A stretch of 64,000 bases of DNA, taken from Staphylococcus sp. ACRSN. GTDB taxonomy: Bacteria > Bacillota > Bacilli > Staphylococcales > Staphylococcaceae. How positions within the stretch are numbered: position 1 is the stretch's first letter; each line of letters opens with the position of its first letter. Under the pieces are notes generated by a model. The model was given only the letters and a program-made list of their open reading frames with translations. It made no database searches and had not been told where the DNA came from. The DNA is taken from NCBI RefSeq assembly GCF_022346615.1, contig NZ_JAKRNS010000005.1, positions 124,001 to 188,000 on the forward strand, read 5' to 3'. Of this stretch, positions 25,128 to 34,501 are shown piece by piece. A program made the position numbers and the translations under genes.

Positions 25128-26618
25128 ATGATTGAAGCGGTATTAGGAATAGATATAGGAACTGGGTCAGTAAAAGTCATAGCAGTAAATAAAGCGGGTG
25201 ATGTGATTCAAACTGTTAGTGAACAATTAGAAATCATACAGCCTCAAAATGGATACAATGAACAACACCCTGATGATTGGTTTAAAGCAACAAAAAAATG
25301 TATAAGCAAACTTATAAAAGATCCACAAATGGAAAATGTAGATATTAAAGGTTTGTCATTATCTGGTCAGATGCATAGTCTTGTTATTCTCGATAAGCAT
25401 TATAAACCAATTCGAAATGCAATTTTGTGGAATGATACAAGGACAACGGAACAATGTGCGGAAATTAAAAAAATGTTGGGAGACTATGTTTTATCGAATC
25501 CTGTATTGGAAGGATTTACACTTACTAAACTATTATGGATTAAAGACCATGAACCAGAACATTGGTATCAAATTGAAACGTTTTTATTACCCAAAGACTA
25601 TGTGCGATTTAAACTGACAGGTAAGTTGAATATGGAATACTCGGACGCATCCAGTACACTGATGCTAGATCCTAAGACACAAAATTGGTCTGAAGAAACA
25701 GCGGAAATATTTGGTGTTGGTGATATATTTCCGAATCTTGTGGCATCCGAAGCATACGTTGGCAATGTATCATTGGATTTAGCGCGTGAGTTAGGGTTGA
25801 ATGAGGATGTTGCGGTCTTTGCAGGTGGCGGTGACAATGCTTGTGGCGCATTAGGGGCAGGTATTATAAAAAATGATCAAACGTTATGTAGTATCGGAAC
25901 TTCAGGTGTAATTTTAAGCTGTGAGACAGACTCAACGATAAGGTATCGAAATAATTTACATTTCTTTAATCATGTACTTTTCAATCAATCTTATGTGATG
26001 GGTGTCACACTTGCTGCTGGTGATAGTTTGAATTGGTTACGCAGTAATATATTGATCGATTTCTCGTACGAACAAATTTTTAAAGAAGCGCAGTTATCAA
26101 CAATTGGTAGTAATGGTTTATTATTCACGCCTTATTTATCAGGTGAACGTACGCCTCATGGTGATTCAAACATACGGGGTAGCTTTATTGGTCTGAGTGG
26201 ATTACATACAAGAGGAGATATGGCACGTGCAGTGATTGAAGGTATTACATTTTCATTATTTGAAACAATTTGCTTTATGAGGGCGCAAGGAAAAGAAATT
26301 ACTGAAATTGTAGCCATTGGTGGTGGTGCAAAAAACGATTTTTGGCTACAGTTACAAGCAGATGTGTTTAATGCTAAAATCCATAAGTTGAAGTATGAAG
26401 AAGGACCATGTATGGGGGCAGCAATACTCGCAATCAATGGTTTGAAATGGTATGACAATATTGAGTCAATTGTCGAAAATTTTATTTCTTTCAAGCAGAC
26501 TTTTGAGCCTAATTTGGACAATCATAAGCAATATACACAATACTTTCAAGTTTATAAAAAAGTTTACACACAAACACATACATTAACTGCAAATTTATTA
26601 GAATTATCAAAAAAATAA
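25128..26618 (+). CDS. FGGY family carbohydrate kinase, xylulokinase-like
   Basis: A 496-residue sugar kinase of the FGGY family. The N-terminal phosphate-binding motif is VLGIDIGTGSVKVIAV; LSLSGQMHSLVILD and AILWNDTRTTEQC are the substrate-side motifs typical of XylB; FAGGGDNACGALGAGII carries the catalytic Asp, and TEIVAIGGGAKNDFWLQL the adenosine site. Xylulokinase is the best guess, but gluconate or another pentulose is possible. No isomerase, transporter or regulator for a sugar lies beside it. The start is ATG 25128, 8 bases after AAGGA; ATG 25122 is too near. Confidence 0.85.
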   Translation: MIEAVLGIDIGTGSVKVIAVNKAGDVIQTVSEQLEIIQPQNGYNEQHPDDWFKATKKCISKLIKDPQMENVDIKGLSLSGQMHSLVILDKHYKPIRNAILWNDTRTTEQCAEIKKMLGDYVLSNPVLEGFTLTKLLWIKDHEPEHWYQIETFLLPKDYVRFKLTGKLNMEYSDASSTLMLDPKTQNWSEETAEIFGVGDIFPNLVASEAYVGNVSLDLARELGLNEDVAVFAGGGDNACGALGAGIIKNDQTLCSIGTSGVILSCETDSTIRYRNNLHFFNHVLFNQSYVMGVTLAAGDSLNWLRSNILIDFSYEQIFKEAQLSTIGSNGLLFTPYLSGERTPHGDSNIRGSFIGLSGLHTRGDMARAVIEGITFSLFETICFMRAQGKEITEIVAIGGGAKNDFWLQLQADVFNAKIHKLKYEEGPCMGAAILAINGLKWYDNIESIVENFISFKQTFEPNLDNHKQYTQYFQVYKKVYTQTHTLTANLLELSKK

Positions 26619-26782
26619 AAATTGTCGCTTGCTAATTTAATTTGAAAGCTATAGCATAGAATTAACTTATAATTTACAAAATGAATTAAGTTGAACTTGA
26701 AAATAATTGCATAATAAGTTAAGTTTAAAATAATTATTTACTAAATCAGACAAGCAACAATAAATATTAAAATTTCATAGTA

Positions 26783-26877
26783 ACCACTGGAAGTGCCTTT
26801 ATTAAAGGCTGAGACCGATGTAGTGACGGAGGGATTCCTTGAACCTGATCCAGTTTATACTGGCGTAGGAAAGTGGC
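26783..26877 (+). promoter_or_regulatory. TPP riboswitch (THI element)
   Basis: The conserved landmarks occur in order: closing stem CCACT (26784-26788) with AGTGG (26872-26876), GGCTGAGA near 26808, CCTTGAACCTGATC ending at 26850, and TACTGGCGTAGGAAAGTGG. It controls the thiazole operon that follows. In staphylococci as in Bacillus it binds thiamine pyrophosphate and promotes the terminator at 26906. Confidence 0.95.
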
Positions 26878-26905
26878 GTTATAAACAATTGATATCCGTT
26901 CATTC

Positions 26906-26940
26906 AACGTTATTTTTCTACACAGAAAAATAACGTTTTT
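26906..26940 (+). terminator. Riboswitch-controlled terminator before tenI
   Basis: AACGTTATTTTTC (26906-26918) pairs with GAAAAATAACGTT (26925-26937), then a T-run. It lies between the TPP aptamer and the first gene, so this is the expression platform. Confidence 0.88.
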
Positions 26941-26962
26941 TTATTTTATCGAGGTGAGCATC

Positions 26963-27547
26963 GTGTTTGTAGCAATAACTAAAAATAAATATCTATCAAA
27001 AAAAGATATTATGCACTATCTTGCAATTGAATCACATATTGATTATTTAATTGTTCGTACACCAATGACTTCAGACGAATTGGTGAATTGGATTAATTTA
27101 TTAGTGCAATATCATTTCCCAAAGAAAAAAATCATTATTCATGAAAATATAGACGTATTAATGCGTTGTGAATTAACTGCAATTCATTTTAAAGCATTGA
27201 ATAATCAAGATTTATTTATCAAACAGCGATTTCCGCATATACAAGTGAGTAAATCTACACATACAAGTGATGCAATCGCTGAGGCAGAGCGACGAAATTT
27301 AGATTTTGTGTTGTTTAGTCATATATTTGAAACAAATTCTAAACCCAATTGTTTACCGAGAACAGCAAACGAAATTGAAGCGGCATTACAATATTCAATT
27401 CCAGTTGTCGCTTTAGGAGGTATTAATCACCGTACTATGAGTGACTTACCATCTGGATTTAAGGGTATAGCGGGTATTTCACTATTTGAAAAAAATAGCG
27501 TCCCATTTTTAGAGCGACTAAAGGAGGTATGGAAGTCTTATGTATGA
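26963..27547 (+). CDS. tenI: Thiazole tautomerase TenI
   Basis: A 194-residue ThiE-like TIM barrel of the TenI group, which aromatises the thiazole made by ThiG. The catalytic His is in VSKSTHTSDAIAEAERR, and the phosphate-binding ends read VVALGGI and GIAGISLFEK. The residues that ThiE needs for pyrimidine pyrophosphate are not obvious, supporting TenI. The start is the GTG at 26963, 5 bases after GAGGTGA at 26951-26957; the GTG at 26954 lies inside that site. It overlaps thiO by 8 bases and opens a five-gene thiazole operon under a TPP riboswitch. Confidence 0.85.
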   Translation: MFVAITKNKYLSKKDIMHYLAIESHIDYLIVRTPMTSDELVNWINLLVQYHFPKKKIIIHENIDVLMRCELTAIHFKALNNQDLFIKQRFPHIQVSKSTHTSDAIAEAERRNLDFVLFSHIFETNSKPNCLPRTANEIEAALQYSIPVVALGGINHRTMSDLPSGFKGIAGISLFEKNSVPFLERLKEVWKSYV

Positions 27548-28658
27548 TGTTGTAATTATTGGTTCTGGGGTAATGGGAATGTCAGTTGCAAGGGCTTTGA
27601 GTGAATATGATATGCGCATTGCAGTTATTGACCGAGACATACCTGGTATGCATGCCTCATATAAGGCTGGTGGTATGTTAGGCGCACAAAATGAATTTAT
27701 TAAAGATTCTAGCTTATTTCATATTGCACGTAAATCTCAACTTATGTTTCCTGATTTGTCAGAACAATTATTAGATGAAGTAGCTATAGATATCGAATAT
27801 TTAAAAAGTGGTTTGATTAAGGTTAATGCAACAGCTAGTGAAGCGGCTCAAATTCGCGAACAGTATCAGTTTTTGAAAAAATATAATGATGCGATAGCAC
27901 TATTATCAGAGCACAGGGTGTCAACGTTAACCAATGGCAATGTTGACATCAATGGCCGAGATGCATTGCATATACCAGATGACTATCAAGTTAATGCGAA
28001 TCGTTATACGAAAGCATTGCTTCAATCAATAACACAGCGGAAAGTTCAACGTTATTACAAGACCGAGGTTACTAGTATTGATTCCATTTCACAAGGATAT
28101 AAGGTAAGCACTCAAGAAAGTTCAATTTATGGAAAAAAAGTACTAGTTGCCGGTGGTGCATGGAGTAGTAAATTACTGTCTTCTAAATTGGAAATGCATC
28201 AGGTTACGGGTGTTAAAGGAGAAGCACTACTCGTTGAACATCCAAATTTAGCTATGGATAATACATTGTTTATCACAAATGGATGTTATATCATACCCAA
28301 AATGAAGCAGCGGTTTATGATTGGTGCTACGAGTTATTTTGATGATTTTTCAGTAGGTGTGTCTAAAAGTGGTCAAGATTGGCTTGTTCAACAAGCGATT
28401 AAATATATACCGAAATTAGAAGAAAGTCGTTTGATACATAAGTGGTCAGGTGTTCGACCTTACTGTAAAGACGAACATCCTGTTATGGATGAAGTAGATA
28501 AAGGTTTGTTTGTTATTACTGGTCATTACCGTAATGGCATCTTATTATCACCCTACATTGGTGCTTTGATGAGTGAATGGATTGTGAAAGGTAAAAGACC
28601 AGATATTTTATCGGATTTTAAAATTGAGAGGAGTGCTATCGATGCAATGTATTATTAA
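27540..28658 (+). CDS. thiO: Glycine oxidase ThiO
   Basis: A 372-residue FAD-dependent amine/amino acid oxidase. The dinucleotide fold is VVIIGSGVMGMSVARALSEY, and the C-terminal FAD contact is GLFVITGHYRNGILLSPYIG with the arginine in HKWSGVRPYC that binds the amino acid carboxylate. ThiO oxidises glycine to dehydroglycine, the glycine-derived part of the thiazole ring, which makes this an oxygen-requiring route (ThiH is used anaerobically). The start is ATG 27540 with AAGGAGG upstream; it overlaps tenI. Confidence 0.92.
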   Translation: MYDVVIIGSGVMGMSVARALSEYDMRIAVIDRDIPGMHASYKAGGMLGAQNEFIKDSSLFHIARKSQLMFPDLSEQLLDEVAIDIEYLKSGLIKVNATASEAAQIREQYQFLKKYNDAIALLSEHRVSTLTNGNVDINGRDALHIPDDYQVNANRYTKALLQSITQRKVQRYYKTEVTSIDSISQGYKVSTQESSIYGKKVLVAGGAWSSKLLSSKLEMHQVTGVKGEALLVEHPNLAMDNTLFITNGCYIIPKMKQRFMIGATSYFDDFSVGVSKSGQDWLVQQAIKYIPKLEESRLIHKWSGVRPYCKDEHPVMDEVDKGLFVITGHYRNGILLSPYIGALMSEWIVKGKRPDILSDFKIERSAIDAMYY

Positions 28659-28842
28659 TGGTGATCATTTCAAATTTGCTAAAGAATTAAATATACAAGA
28701 ACTTATCAGTGAAATAGGATTGGACGAAAATCGTGTCATTGTCGAACATAATGAAGTATTGGTACAGCGTCAACAATTTCATATTCAAGTAGTTAGAGAT
28801 CAAGACTGTTTAGAGTTGTTAGAATTTGTAGGAGGCGGATAA
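28642..28842 (+). CDS. thiS: Sulfur carrier protein ThiS
   Basis: A 66-residue ubiquitin-like carrier that ends in GGG, the usual ThiS C-terminus is the diglycine that is adenylated by ThiF and thiocarboxylated. It holds the family pattern of beta-grasp strands with [16 protein letters not shown] in the middle. The start is ATG 28642 behind GAGAGGAG; the frame overlaps the end of thiO by 17 bases. thiG begins one base after its stop. Confidence 0.92.
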   Translation: MQCIINGDHFKFAKELNIQELISEIGLDENRVIVEHNEVLVQRQQFHIQVVRDQDCLELLEFVGGG

Positions 28843-28843
28843 A

Positions 28844-29611
28844 ATGATTGAAATAGGTAAATTTAAATTAAATTCTAGATTATTATTAGGTACTGGAAAA
28901 TTTGAAAATGAAAATATTCAACAACAAGCGATTCAAGCATCAGAAACAGAAGTATTAACTTTTGCAGTGCGTCGTATGAATCTTTATGACAAGGATTTAC
29001 CGAATCCTTTGGCAAAAGTTGATTTAGCTAATTTTGTTACATTTCCTAATACAGCTGGTGCTAAGACTGCTAAAGAAGCTGTGAGAATTGCCGAGATTGC
29101 AAACCATGCTGGTGTATGCGACATGATTAAAGTAGAAGTAATTGGAGATGAAGAAACATTATTACCTGACCCAATAGAAACGTATGAAGCGTGTAAAATT
29201 TTATTAGAAAAAGGTTATACAGTTTGCCCATATATTTCGAATGATGTTGTATTAGCTAAGCGTTTAGAAACACTAGGTGTACATGCAATTATGCCTTTAG
29301 CCTCCCCTATTGGAACAGGTCGAGGTATAAATAATCCTTTGAATCTAAGATATATTATAGAAAGAAGTAATGTGCCAGTGATCGTTGATGCTGGTATAGG
29401 TTCTCCTAAAGATGCTTGTTATGCTATGGAACTTGGTGCAGATGCGATACTATTAAATACTGCAATATCTAGTGCAAAAGAGCCAGTTAAAATGGCTGAA
29501 GCAATGAAGTTAGGTATTCATGCGGGAAGACTAAGCTTTGAAGCTGGAAGAATTCCTGTGAAATATACTGCGCAAGCATCAAGCCCAACAGAAGGTATTG
29601 GATTCTTATGA
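28844..29611 (+). CDS. thiG: Thiazole synthase ThiG
   Basis: A 255-residue TIM barrel. ThiG condenses deoxyxylulose phosphate, dehydroglycine and sulfur from ThiS thiocarboxylate. The Schiff-base Lys is in [12 protein letters not shown]; the phosphate site is [16 protein letters not shown] and [14 protein letters not shown]. Length is normal. It overlaps thiF by 4 bases (ATGA) and is translationally coupled to it. Confidence 0.95.
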   Translation: MIEIGKFKLNSRLLLGTGKFENENIQQQAIQASETEVLTFAVRRMNLYDKDLPNPLAKVDLANFVTFPNTAGAKTAKEAVRIAEIANHAGVCDMIKVEVIGDEETLLPDPIETYEACKILLEKGYTVCPYISNDVVLAKRLETLGVHAIMPLASPIGTGRGINNPLNLRYIIERSNVPVIVDAGIGSPKDACYAMELGADAILLNTAISSAKEPVKMAEAMKLGIHAGRLSFEAGRIPVKYTAQASSPTEGIGFL

Positions 29612-30609
29612 TGAATAAATACCAACGTCAAGCGATGTATAAGCCATTTGGTGAAATAGGTCAAAGCCGACTTCAAGATACACATATAATGATATTTGGA
29701 GCTGGCGCGTTGGGGAGTCATTGTGCAGAAATATTAACTCGAATGGGGGCGGGAAGTCTAACCGTAGTGGATATGGATGTTGTTGAACTATCTAACTTAC
29801 ATAGGCAAGCCGTCTTTGATGAAGCGGATGCAGCACAATTACTTCCTAAAGTTGTTGCACTAAAAAAGAAACTTCAAAAAATTAATAGCGATGTGCATAT
29901 TACTGGCTTATATCAAGAAATAACGAATAATAATATTGAAGCGCTTTTGAAGTCATATCAACCAGATATCATTTTGGATGGTATGGATAATTTTGCTATG
30001 CGATATCTAATCAATGAAGCTTGTCACAAACAACACATACCATGGATATATGGGGCGGCAGTTGGCAGTAAAGGCTCAGTATATGGTATAGACTATAAAG
30101 GTCCATGTTTTAAATGCATGTTGGAAACGATGCCCCAAACAGGTGAAAGTTGTGCGATTAATGGTGTCTTGCCGACAGTGATATATCAAGTTGCTAGTAT
30201 GGAAGTTTCAGAATTATTAAGATGGCTATCAGGGCATGGATTTTCAAAAAAAATGATTACAATAGATAGCTTTACGTTAACGTTCAAAACGATGAATATC
30301 GATGTGTTAAAGCAACCGCAATGCCAAGTCTGTGCCCGTCAAGACTATGAATACTTGAATAAAAAAAGTACGAATAAAGTTGAGAAACAGTGTGGGTATA
30401 CATTTTTATTGAGGTTCAACGCAATGATTTTTGATCATGTGGATATACTTCCAACTAAAGTTGTTAAAACCAATGCTTTTGCTAAATTAATGACATACAA
30501 AGGATATGATATGACATTGTTTAAAGATGGCAGGATGAATGTCTATGGTATAGAAGATGAACTGGATGCATATACACTTTATGAAACGTTAAACAAAAGT
30601 TTAAAATAA
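29608..30609 (+). CDS. thiF: ThiF-type adenylyltransferase for ThiS
   Basis: A 333-residue E1-like enzyme. The ATP site is [16 protein letters not shown] with [16 protein letters not shown], and the zinc site uses CFKCM and CQVCARQ. It adenylates the C-terminus of ThiS before sulfur transfer. The C-terminal 90 residues after the zinc site, which follow the rhodanese-free MoeB-like core, form a small extra domain ([20 protein letters not shown]...) also seen in staphylococcal/Bacillus ThiF/MoeB proteins. It is the last gene of the operon; no thiD, tenA or thiE follows here. Confidence 0.9.
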   Translation: MMNKYQRQAMYKPFGEIGQSRLQDTHIMIFGAGALGSHCAEILTRMGAGSLTVVDMDVVELSNLHRQAVFDEADAAQLLPKVVALKKKLQKINSDVHITGLYQEITNNNIEALLKSYQPDIILDGMDNFAMRYLINEACHKQHIPWIYGAAVGSKGSVYGIDYKGPCFKCMLETMPQTGESCAINGVLPTVIYQVASMEVSELLRWLSGHGFSKKMITIDSFTLTFKTMNIDVLKQPQCQVCARQDYEYLNKKSTNKVEKQCGYTFLLRFNAMIFDHVDILPTKVVKTNAFAKLMTYKGYDMTLFKDGRMNVYGIEDELDAYTLYETLNKSLK

Positions 30610-30680
30610 TTAATAAAAATCGGTAAAAATAAACTTTAATAATTGTGATTTTTAAAAGCTAAACGATCTAATAAATTATG

Positions 30681-30717
30681 ACTTCCCTTCATCGTGACCA
30701 CTAAGATGAAGGGAAGT
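30681..30717 (+). terminator. Hairpin after thiF, weak terminator
   Basis: ACTTCCCTTCATC (30681-30693) pairs perfectly with GATGAAGGGAAGT (30705-30717). No T-run follows, so termination by this hairpin alone is uncertain. The rest of the 340-base gap holds only the NrdR boxes and the nrdD promoter region. Confidence 0.55.
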
Positions 30718-30889
30718 AGAATGATTGTCCAATTTCATCCATTTGAGATTAAAGGCAATTAATTTAATTTTATAGGTATGTTAGGCTTTTTATTTTTGTC
30801 TTAATTAATAATTTTAAGTTGCAACTAAAGTTCAATAATAGTTCAAAAAGATTTGGCAAATTTGTTAACAACCTCAATCTCATTTGATA

Positions 30890-30902
30890 ACACTATATAT
30901 AG
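30890..30902 (+). promoter_or_regulatory. NrdR box 1
   Basis: ACACTATATATAG matches the NrdR consensus ACACWATATCTWG with one change. Its partner starts 32 bases downstream, about three helix turns, the spacing usual for NrdR pairs. Confidence 0.8.
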
Positions 30903-30921
30903 TATTTTATATTTAAAATAA

Positions 30922-30934
30922 ACACAATATATAG
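30922..30934 (+). promoter_or_regulatory. NrdR box 2
   Basis: ACACAATATATAG, again one change from consensus, 18 bases before the nrdD start codon. The pair predicts repression of nrdDG by NrdR. Confidence 0.8.
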
Positions 30935-30951
30935 AATTGAGAGGGGATAAA

Positions 30952-32802
30952 ATGAATAAACTTGAACTAGATTTAAAACGCTTAATAACAAAGGACCCGA
31001 CGGTCGTTAATGAAAACGCAAATAAAGATAGTGCCACATTTTCAACTATGAGAGATTTAACGGCGGGTGTCGTTTCTAAATCTTATGCATTAAACTATCT
31101 TTTGCCTGAAAATGTTGCCAATGCACATAAAAAAGGGGAAATACATTTTCATGATTTAGATTATCATCCATTTCAGCCACTAACAAATTGTTGCTTAATC
31201 GATGCCAAAAAAATGTTAGCAGAAGGTTTCCAAATTGGAAATGCAACGGTGACCTCACCTAAATCAATACAGACTGCGTCAGCACAATTGGTACAAATTA
31301 TTGCTAATGTATCGAGTAGTCAATATGGTGGATGTACAATCGATCGTGTTGATGAATTGTTGAGTAGTTATGTTACTTTTAACGAGCAAAAGCATCGTAA
31401 AACTGCTGAAAAGGTTGTTTCAACAGCATCTATAGATGCATATATTGATGAACAAATTACACGTGATATTAATGATGCGATTGAAAGTTTAGAATATGAA
31501 ATTAATACATTATATACATCAAATGGTCAAACACCTTTTGTAACATTGGGATTTGGTTTGGGAACAGATTGTTATAGTCGTAAAATTCAACAGGCTATTT
31601 TAAAAACAAGAATCAAAGGTTTAGGTAAAAATAGAATAACGGCAATTTTTCCCAAATTAGTTTTTTCTATAAAAAAGGGTGTAAATTTAGAACAACAAGA
31701 TCCAAATTACGACATTAAACAATTGGCGTTAGAATGTTCTACAAAACGCATGTATCCAGACATTTTAAACTATGATAAAACAATTGAACTACTCGGAGAT
31801 TTTAAAGCGCCGATGGGTTGTCGCTCATTTTTACCGGCATGGAAAGATGAAAATGGGAATTTTGAAAACAACGGACGTTGTAATTTAGGTGTTGTAACTT
31901 TAAATGTGCCACGTATCGCGATTGAATCTAAAGGAGATATTGAGTTATTCTGGAAATTATTTCATGAACGTATGCAAATTATGCATGACGCATTGGTCTA
32001 TCGCATTGACAGAATCAAACAAGCTACACCTGATAATGCACCAATTTTATATAAAAATGGAGCCTTTAAATATAAACTGACAGATGAAGATGAGGTATTT
32101 TCAATATTTAAAAATAAAAGAGCAACTTTATCGATAGGATATATCGGTTTATATGAAGCAGCTACGGTGTTTTATGGTCCTAACTGGGAAACAAAATCAA
32201 AGGCAAAAGCATTTACATTAGATGTATTAAAGGCTATGAAAGAGTATCAACTGAAATGGACTGAAATATACGATATATGGTTCAGTATTTATAGCACGCC
32301 AAGTGAATCACTTACAGATAGATTTTGTAGACTCGATCAAGAAGCGTTTGGCGAAATCCCAGATATTACAGATAAAGGTTATTATACAAATTCATTCCAC
32401 TATGATGTAAGAAAGGATGTGAGTCCTTTTGAAAAAATAGATTTTGAAAAAGATTATCCGGTGTATGCAAGTGGTGGTTACATACATTATTGTGAATATC
32501 CAAAATTAAATCATAATATAAAGGCATTAGAATCAGTTTGGGATTACGCATATGACAAGGTGAGTTATTTAGGTACGAATATTCCAATTGATCATTGTCA
32601 TGAGTGTGACTTTAAAGGTGATTTTAAAACGACAGAAACCGGCTATCAATGTCCGGATTGTGGTAATGATAATCCAAAAACTGTGGATGTTGTTAAACGG
32701 ACATGTGGTTATTTGGGCAATCCTGTACAACGTCCTACGATTAAAGGTCGACATAAAGAAATATGTGCACGTGTAAAACACTTGAAAGATAAAACAGTAT
32801 GA
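30952..32802 (+). CDS. nrdD: Anaerobic ribonucleoside-triphosphate reductase NrdD
   Basis: A 616-residue class III reductase that makes deoxyribonucleotides without oxygen. The glycyl radical site is near the C-terminus in KRTCGYLGNPVQRP, and the zinc site before it reads CHECDFKG with CPDCGND. The N-terminus begins directly with the catalytic region: there is no ATP-cone, so it is shorter than E. coli NrdD (about 712). The start is ATG 30952 behind GAGGGG. It overlaps its activase nrdG by 4 bases. Confidence 0.95.
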   Translation: MNKLELDLKRLITKDPTVVNENANKDSATFSTMRDLTAGVVSKSYALNYLLPENVANAHKKGEIHFHDLDYHPFQPLTNCCLIDAKKMLAEGFQIGNATVTSPKSIQTASAQLVQIIANVSSSQYGGCTIDRVDELLSSYVTFNEQKHRKTAEKVVSTASIDAYIDEQITRDINDAIESLEYEINTLYTSNGQTPFVTLGFGLGTDCYSRKIQQAILKTRIKGLGKNRITAIFPKLVFSIKKGVNLEQQDPNYDIKQLALECSTKRMYPDILNYDKTIELLGDFKAPMGCRSFLPAWKDENGNFENNGRCNLGVVTLNVPRIAIESKGDIELFWKLFHERMQIMHDALVYRIDRIKQATPDNAPILYKNGAFKYKLTDEDEVFSIFKNKRATLSIGYIGLYEAATVFYGPNWETKSKAKAFTLDVLKAMKEYQLKWTEIYDIWFSIYSTPSESLTDRFCRLDQEAFGEIPDITDKGYYTNSFHYDVRKDVSPFEKIDFEKDYPVYASGGYIHYCEYPKLNHNIKALESVWDYAYDKVSYLGTNIPIDHCHECDFKGDFKTTETGYQCPDCGNDNPKTVDVVKRTCGYLGNPVQRPTIKGRHKEICARVKHLKDKTV

Positions 32803-33335
32803 AAATACTTAACTTAATCCATGGGCAAGGTTATATAGCTAGAATTGAATCACAAAGTTTTGTTGATGGAGAAGGTGTGAGATGTAGTGTTTATGTCTCA
32901 GGGTGTCCCTTTGATTGTAAGGGATGTTATAACAAAGCAGCACAAAATTTTAGATATGGTGAGCAATTTAATAATGATGTATTGGAAGAAATATTGGATA
33001 ATTGCGCACCAGATTATATTGATGGATTAAGTATATTAGGTGGAGAGCCATTTTGTAATTTAGATATTACATTGAAGTGTGCACGTGCATTTAGAGAAAG
33101 ATTTGGTAATGGTAAATCTATATGGGTATGGAGTGGATTTTTATTTGAATATTTGGCACATGAAAATACGGAAAGACGTGCATTTTTAGAGTTGATTGAC
33201 GTACTTGTAGATGGGCCTTTTATGTCACATTTGTATCGATCAAATTTACCTTATAAAGGATCGCTTAATCAGAGGATTATTAATGTGCAAGCATCATTGC
33301 AACAGGCATGCTTGTGTGAATATATTGCGACATAG
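32799..33335 (+). CDS. nrdG: Anaerobic reductase-activating protein NrdG
   Basis: A 178-residue radical SAM protein. The iron-sulfur motif CxxxCxxC is in SGCPFDCKGCYNKA, and the SAM-binding GGE in SILGGEPFCN. It makes the glycyl radical on NrdD using SAM and reduced flavodoxin. The ATGA overlap with nrdD indicates coupled translation. A strong terminator follows. Confidence 0.95.
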   Translation: MKILNLIHGQGYIARIESQSFVDGEGVRCSVYVSGCPFDCKGCYNKAAQNFRYGEQFNNDVLEEILDNCAPDYIDGLSILGGEPFCNLDITLKCARAFRERFGNGKSIWVWSGFLFEYLAHENTERRAFLELIDVLVDGPFMSHLYRSNLPYKGSLNQRIINVQASLQQACLCEYIAT

Positions 33336-33355
33336 GTTAAGTACATATTAAAAAT

Positions 33356-33396
33356 AGCCCCTAAATGAATTTGGAAAATTCATTTAGGGGCTTATT
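33356..33396. terminator. Bidirectional terminator after nrdG
   Basis: AGCCCCTAAATGAATTT (33356-33372) pairs with AAATTCATTTAGGGGCT (33376-33392), a 17-bp stem with A- and T-rich flanks. It also ends the convergent flavin monooxygenase operon. Confidence 0.92.
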
Positions 33397-33423
33397 TTAT
33401 AACCTAATATGTGATATAGATTA

Positions 33424-34485
33424 CTATTTTTTTAAATGTTTTTTTACTTCAGGTATGATTTTATCGCCAATTAATTCAATGTTTTTCATAATTTTATCAA
33501 AAGGCACGCCACCAAAATCAATTTGTGCCATAAAGCGTTGATGTTGATAAAGTTCATGTTGATAGAGTATTTTTTCGACTATTTGTTGAGGGCTTCCTAC
33601 CATTAATGCATCTCGATAATCAGTAGCATGTTCAAATTGGTCTTTAGGATAGCCTTGTCCACGGATGAATGAAAAACCAACATTGAGATGTGGATAGTAT
33701 TCATTTAGTGCTGCTTGTGATGTGTCCGCTGTATATAATAAGCTCGCTGTAGCAACCGGCATTTTTGATGGTGAAATGTCGTATCCACTTTCTTGAGCTG
33801 AAGTTCTATAGGCATCAATAGAATCTTTAAACATATTAGCAGGTCCACCCAATGTTGTAATCATCATGGGAATTCCTTGTTTACCAGCTTTAATTGCACT
33901 TTCTTGTCCCCCACCAACTGCACGCCATATAGGAAGTGAATTGTCTACAGGTCGTGGGAATATTTTTATATTATTTAAATCAGATCTGAATTTCCCAGAC
34001 CATGTGATACGTTCAGATTCATTTAATTTACGTAATAAATCTAATTTTTCTTCATATAGTGCATCATAATCATTTATATCTAAACCAAATAATTCAAATA
34101 ACCCTGTACGTGAAGCACGGCCTGCTACGATTTCTGCACGACCATGTGAAATTAAATCAAGTGTTGCAAAATCCTCAAAGACTCTCACTGGATCAGCCGC
34201 ACTAATAATAGAAGAGGAGCTAGAAATTTTTATATTTTTAGTGGCTTGGGTAATCGCACCTAACACAACACTATGTGCTTGTGTAGTGAAATGTTCTTGG
34301 TGACTTTCTCCGACAGCAAAAACATCCAACCCAGCTTGATCAGCCAATTTACTTGCTTCAATTAATTCTTGAATACGTTGTTCATAGCTTACTTTTTTAC
34401 CATTGTGTGGATTTAATAAATGATCTCCTAATGAATAAATTCCAAATTCAAGTGGTGTGTTTTTATTTATATCTAGTCGTGCCAA
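33424..34485 (-). CDS. LLM class flavin-dependent oxidoreductase (luciferase-like)
   Basis: A 353-residue bacterial luciferase-like TIM barrel. Motifs include LEFGIYSLGDH at the N-terminus, DVFAVGESHQEHF, and GRAEIVAGRASRTG. It uses FMN(H2), but a monooxygenase reaction and substrate are unproven. It is 16 bases downstream of a glyoxalase-fold ring-cleavage dioxygenase on the same strand, so the two likely act together on an aromatic or quinone compound. The start is ATG 34485 with a reverse-strand AGGAGG just upstream. Confidence 0.82.
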   Translation of the reverse strand: MARLDINKNTPLEFGIYSLGDHLLNPHNGKKVSYEQRIQELIEASKLADQAGLDVFAVGESHQEHFTTQAHSVVLGAITQATKNIKISSSSSIISAADPVRVFEDFATLDLISHGRAEIVAGRASRTGLFELFGLDINDYDALYEEKLDLLRKLNESERITWSGKFRSDLNNIKIFPRPVDNSLPIWRAVGGGQESAIKAGKQGIPMMITTLGGPANMFKDSIDAYRTSAQESGYDISPSKMPVATASLLYTADTSQAALNEYYPHLNVGFSFIRGQGYPKDQFEHATDYRDALMVGSPQQIVEKILYQHELYQHQRFMAQIDFGGVPFDKIMKNIELIGDKIIPEVKKHLKK

Positions 34486-34501
34486 TTTAATTACCTCCTT
34501 G

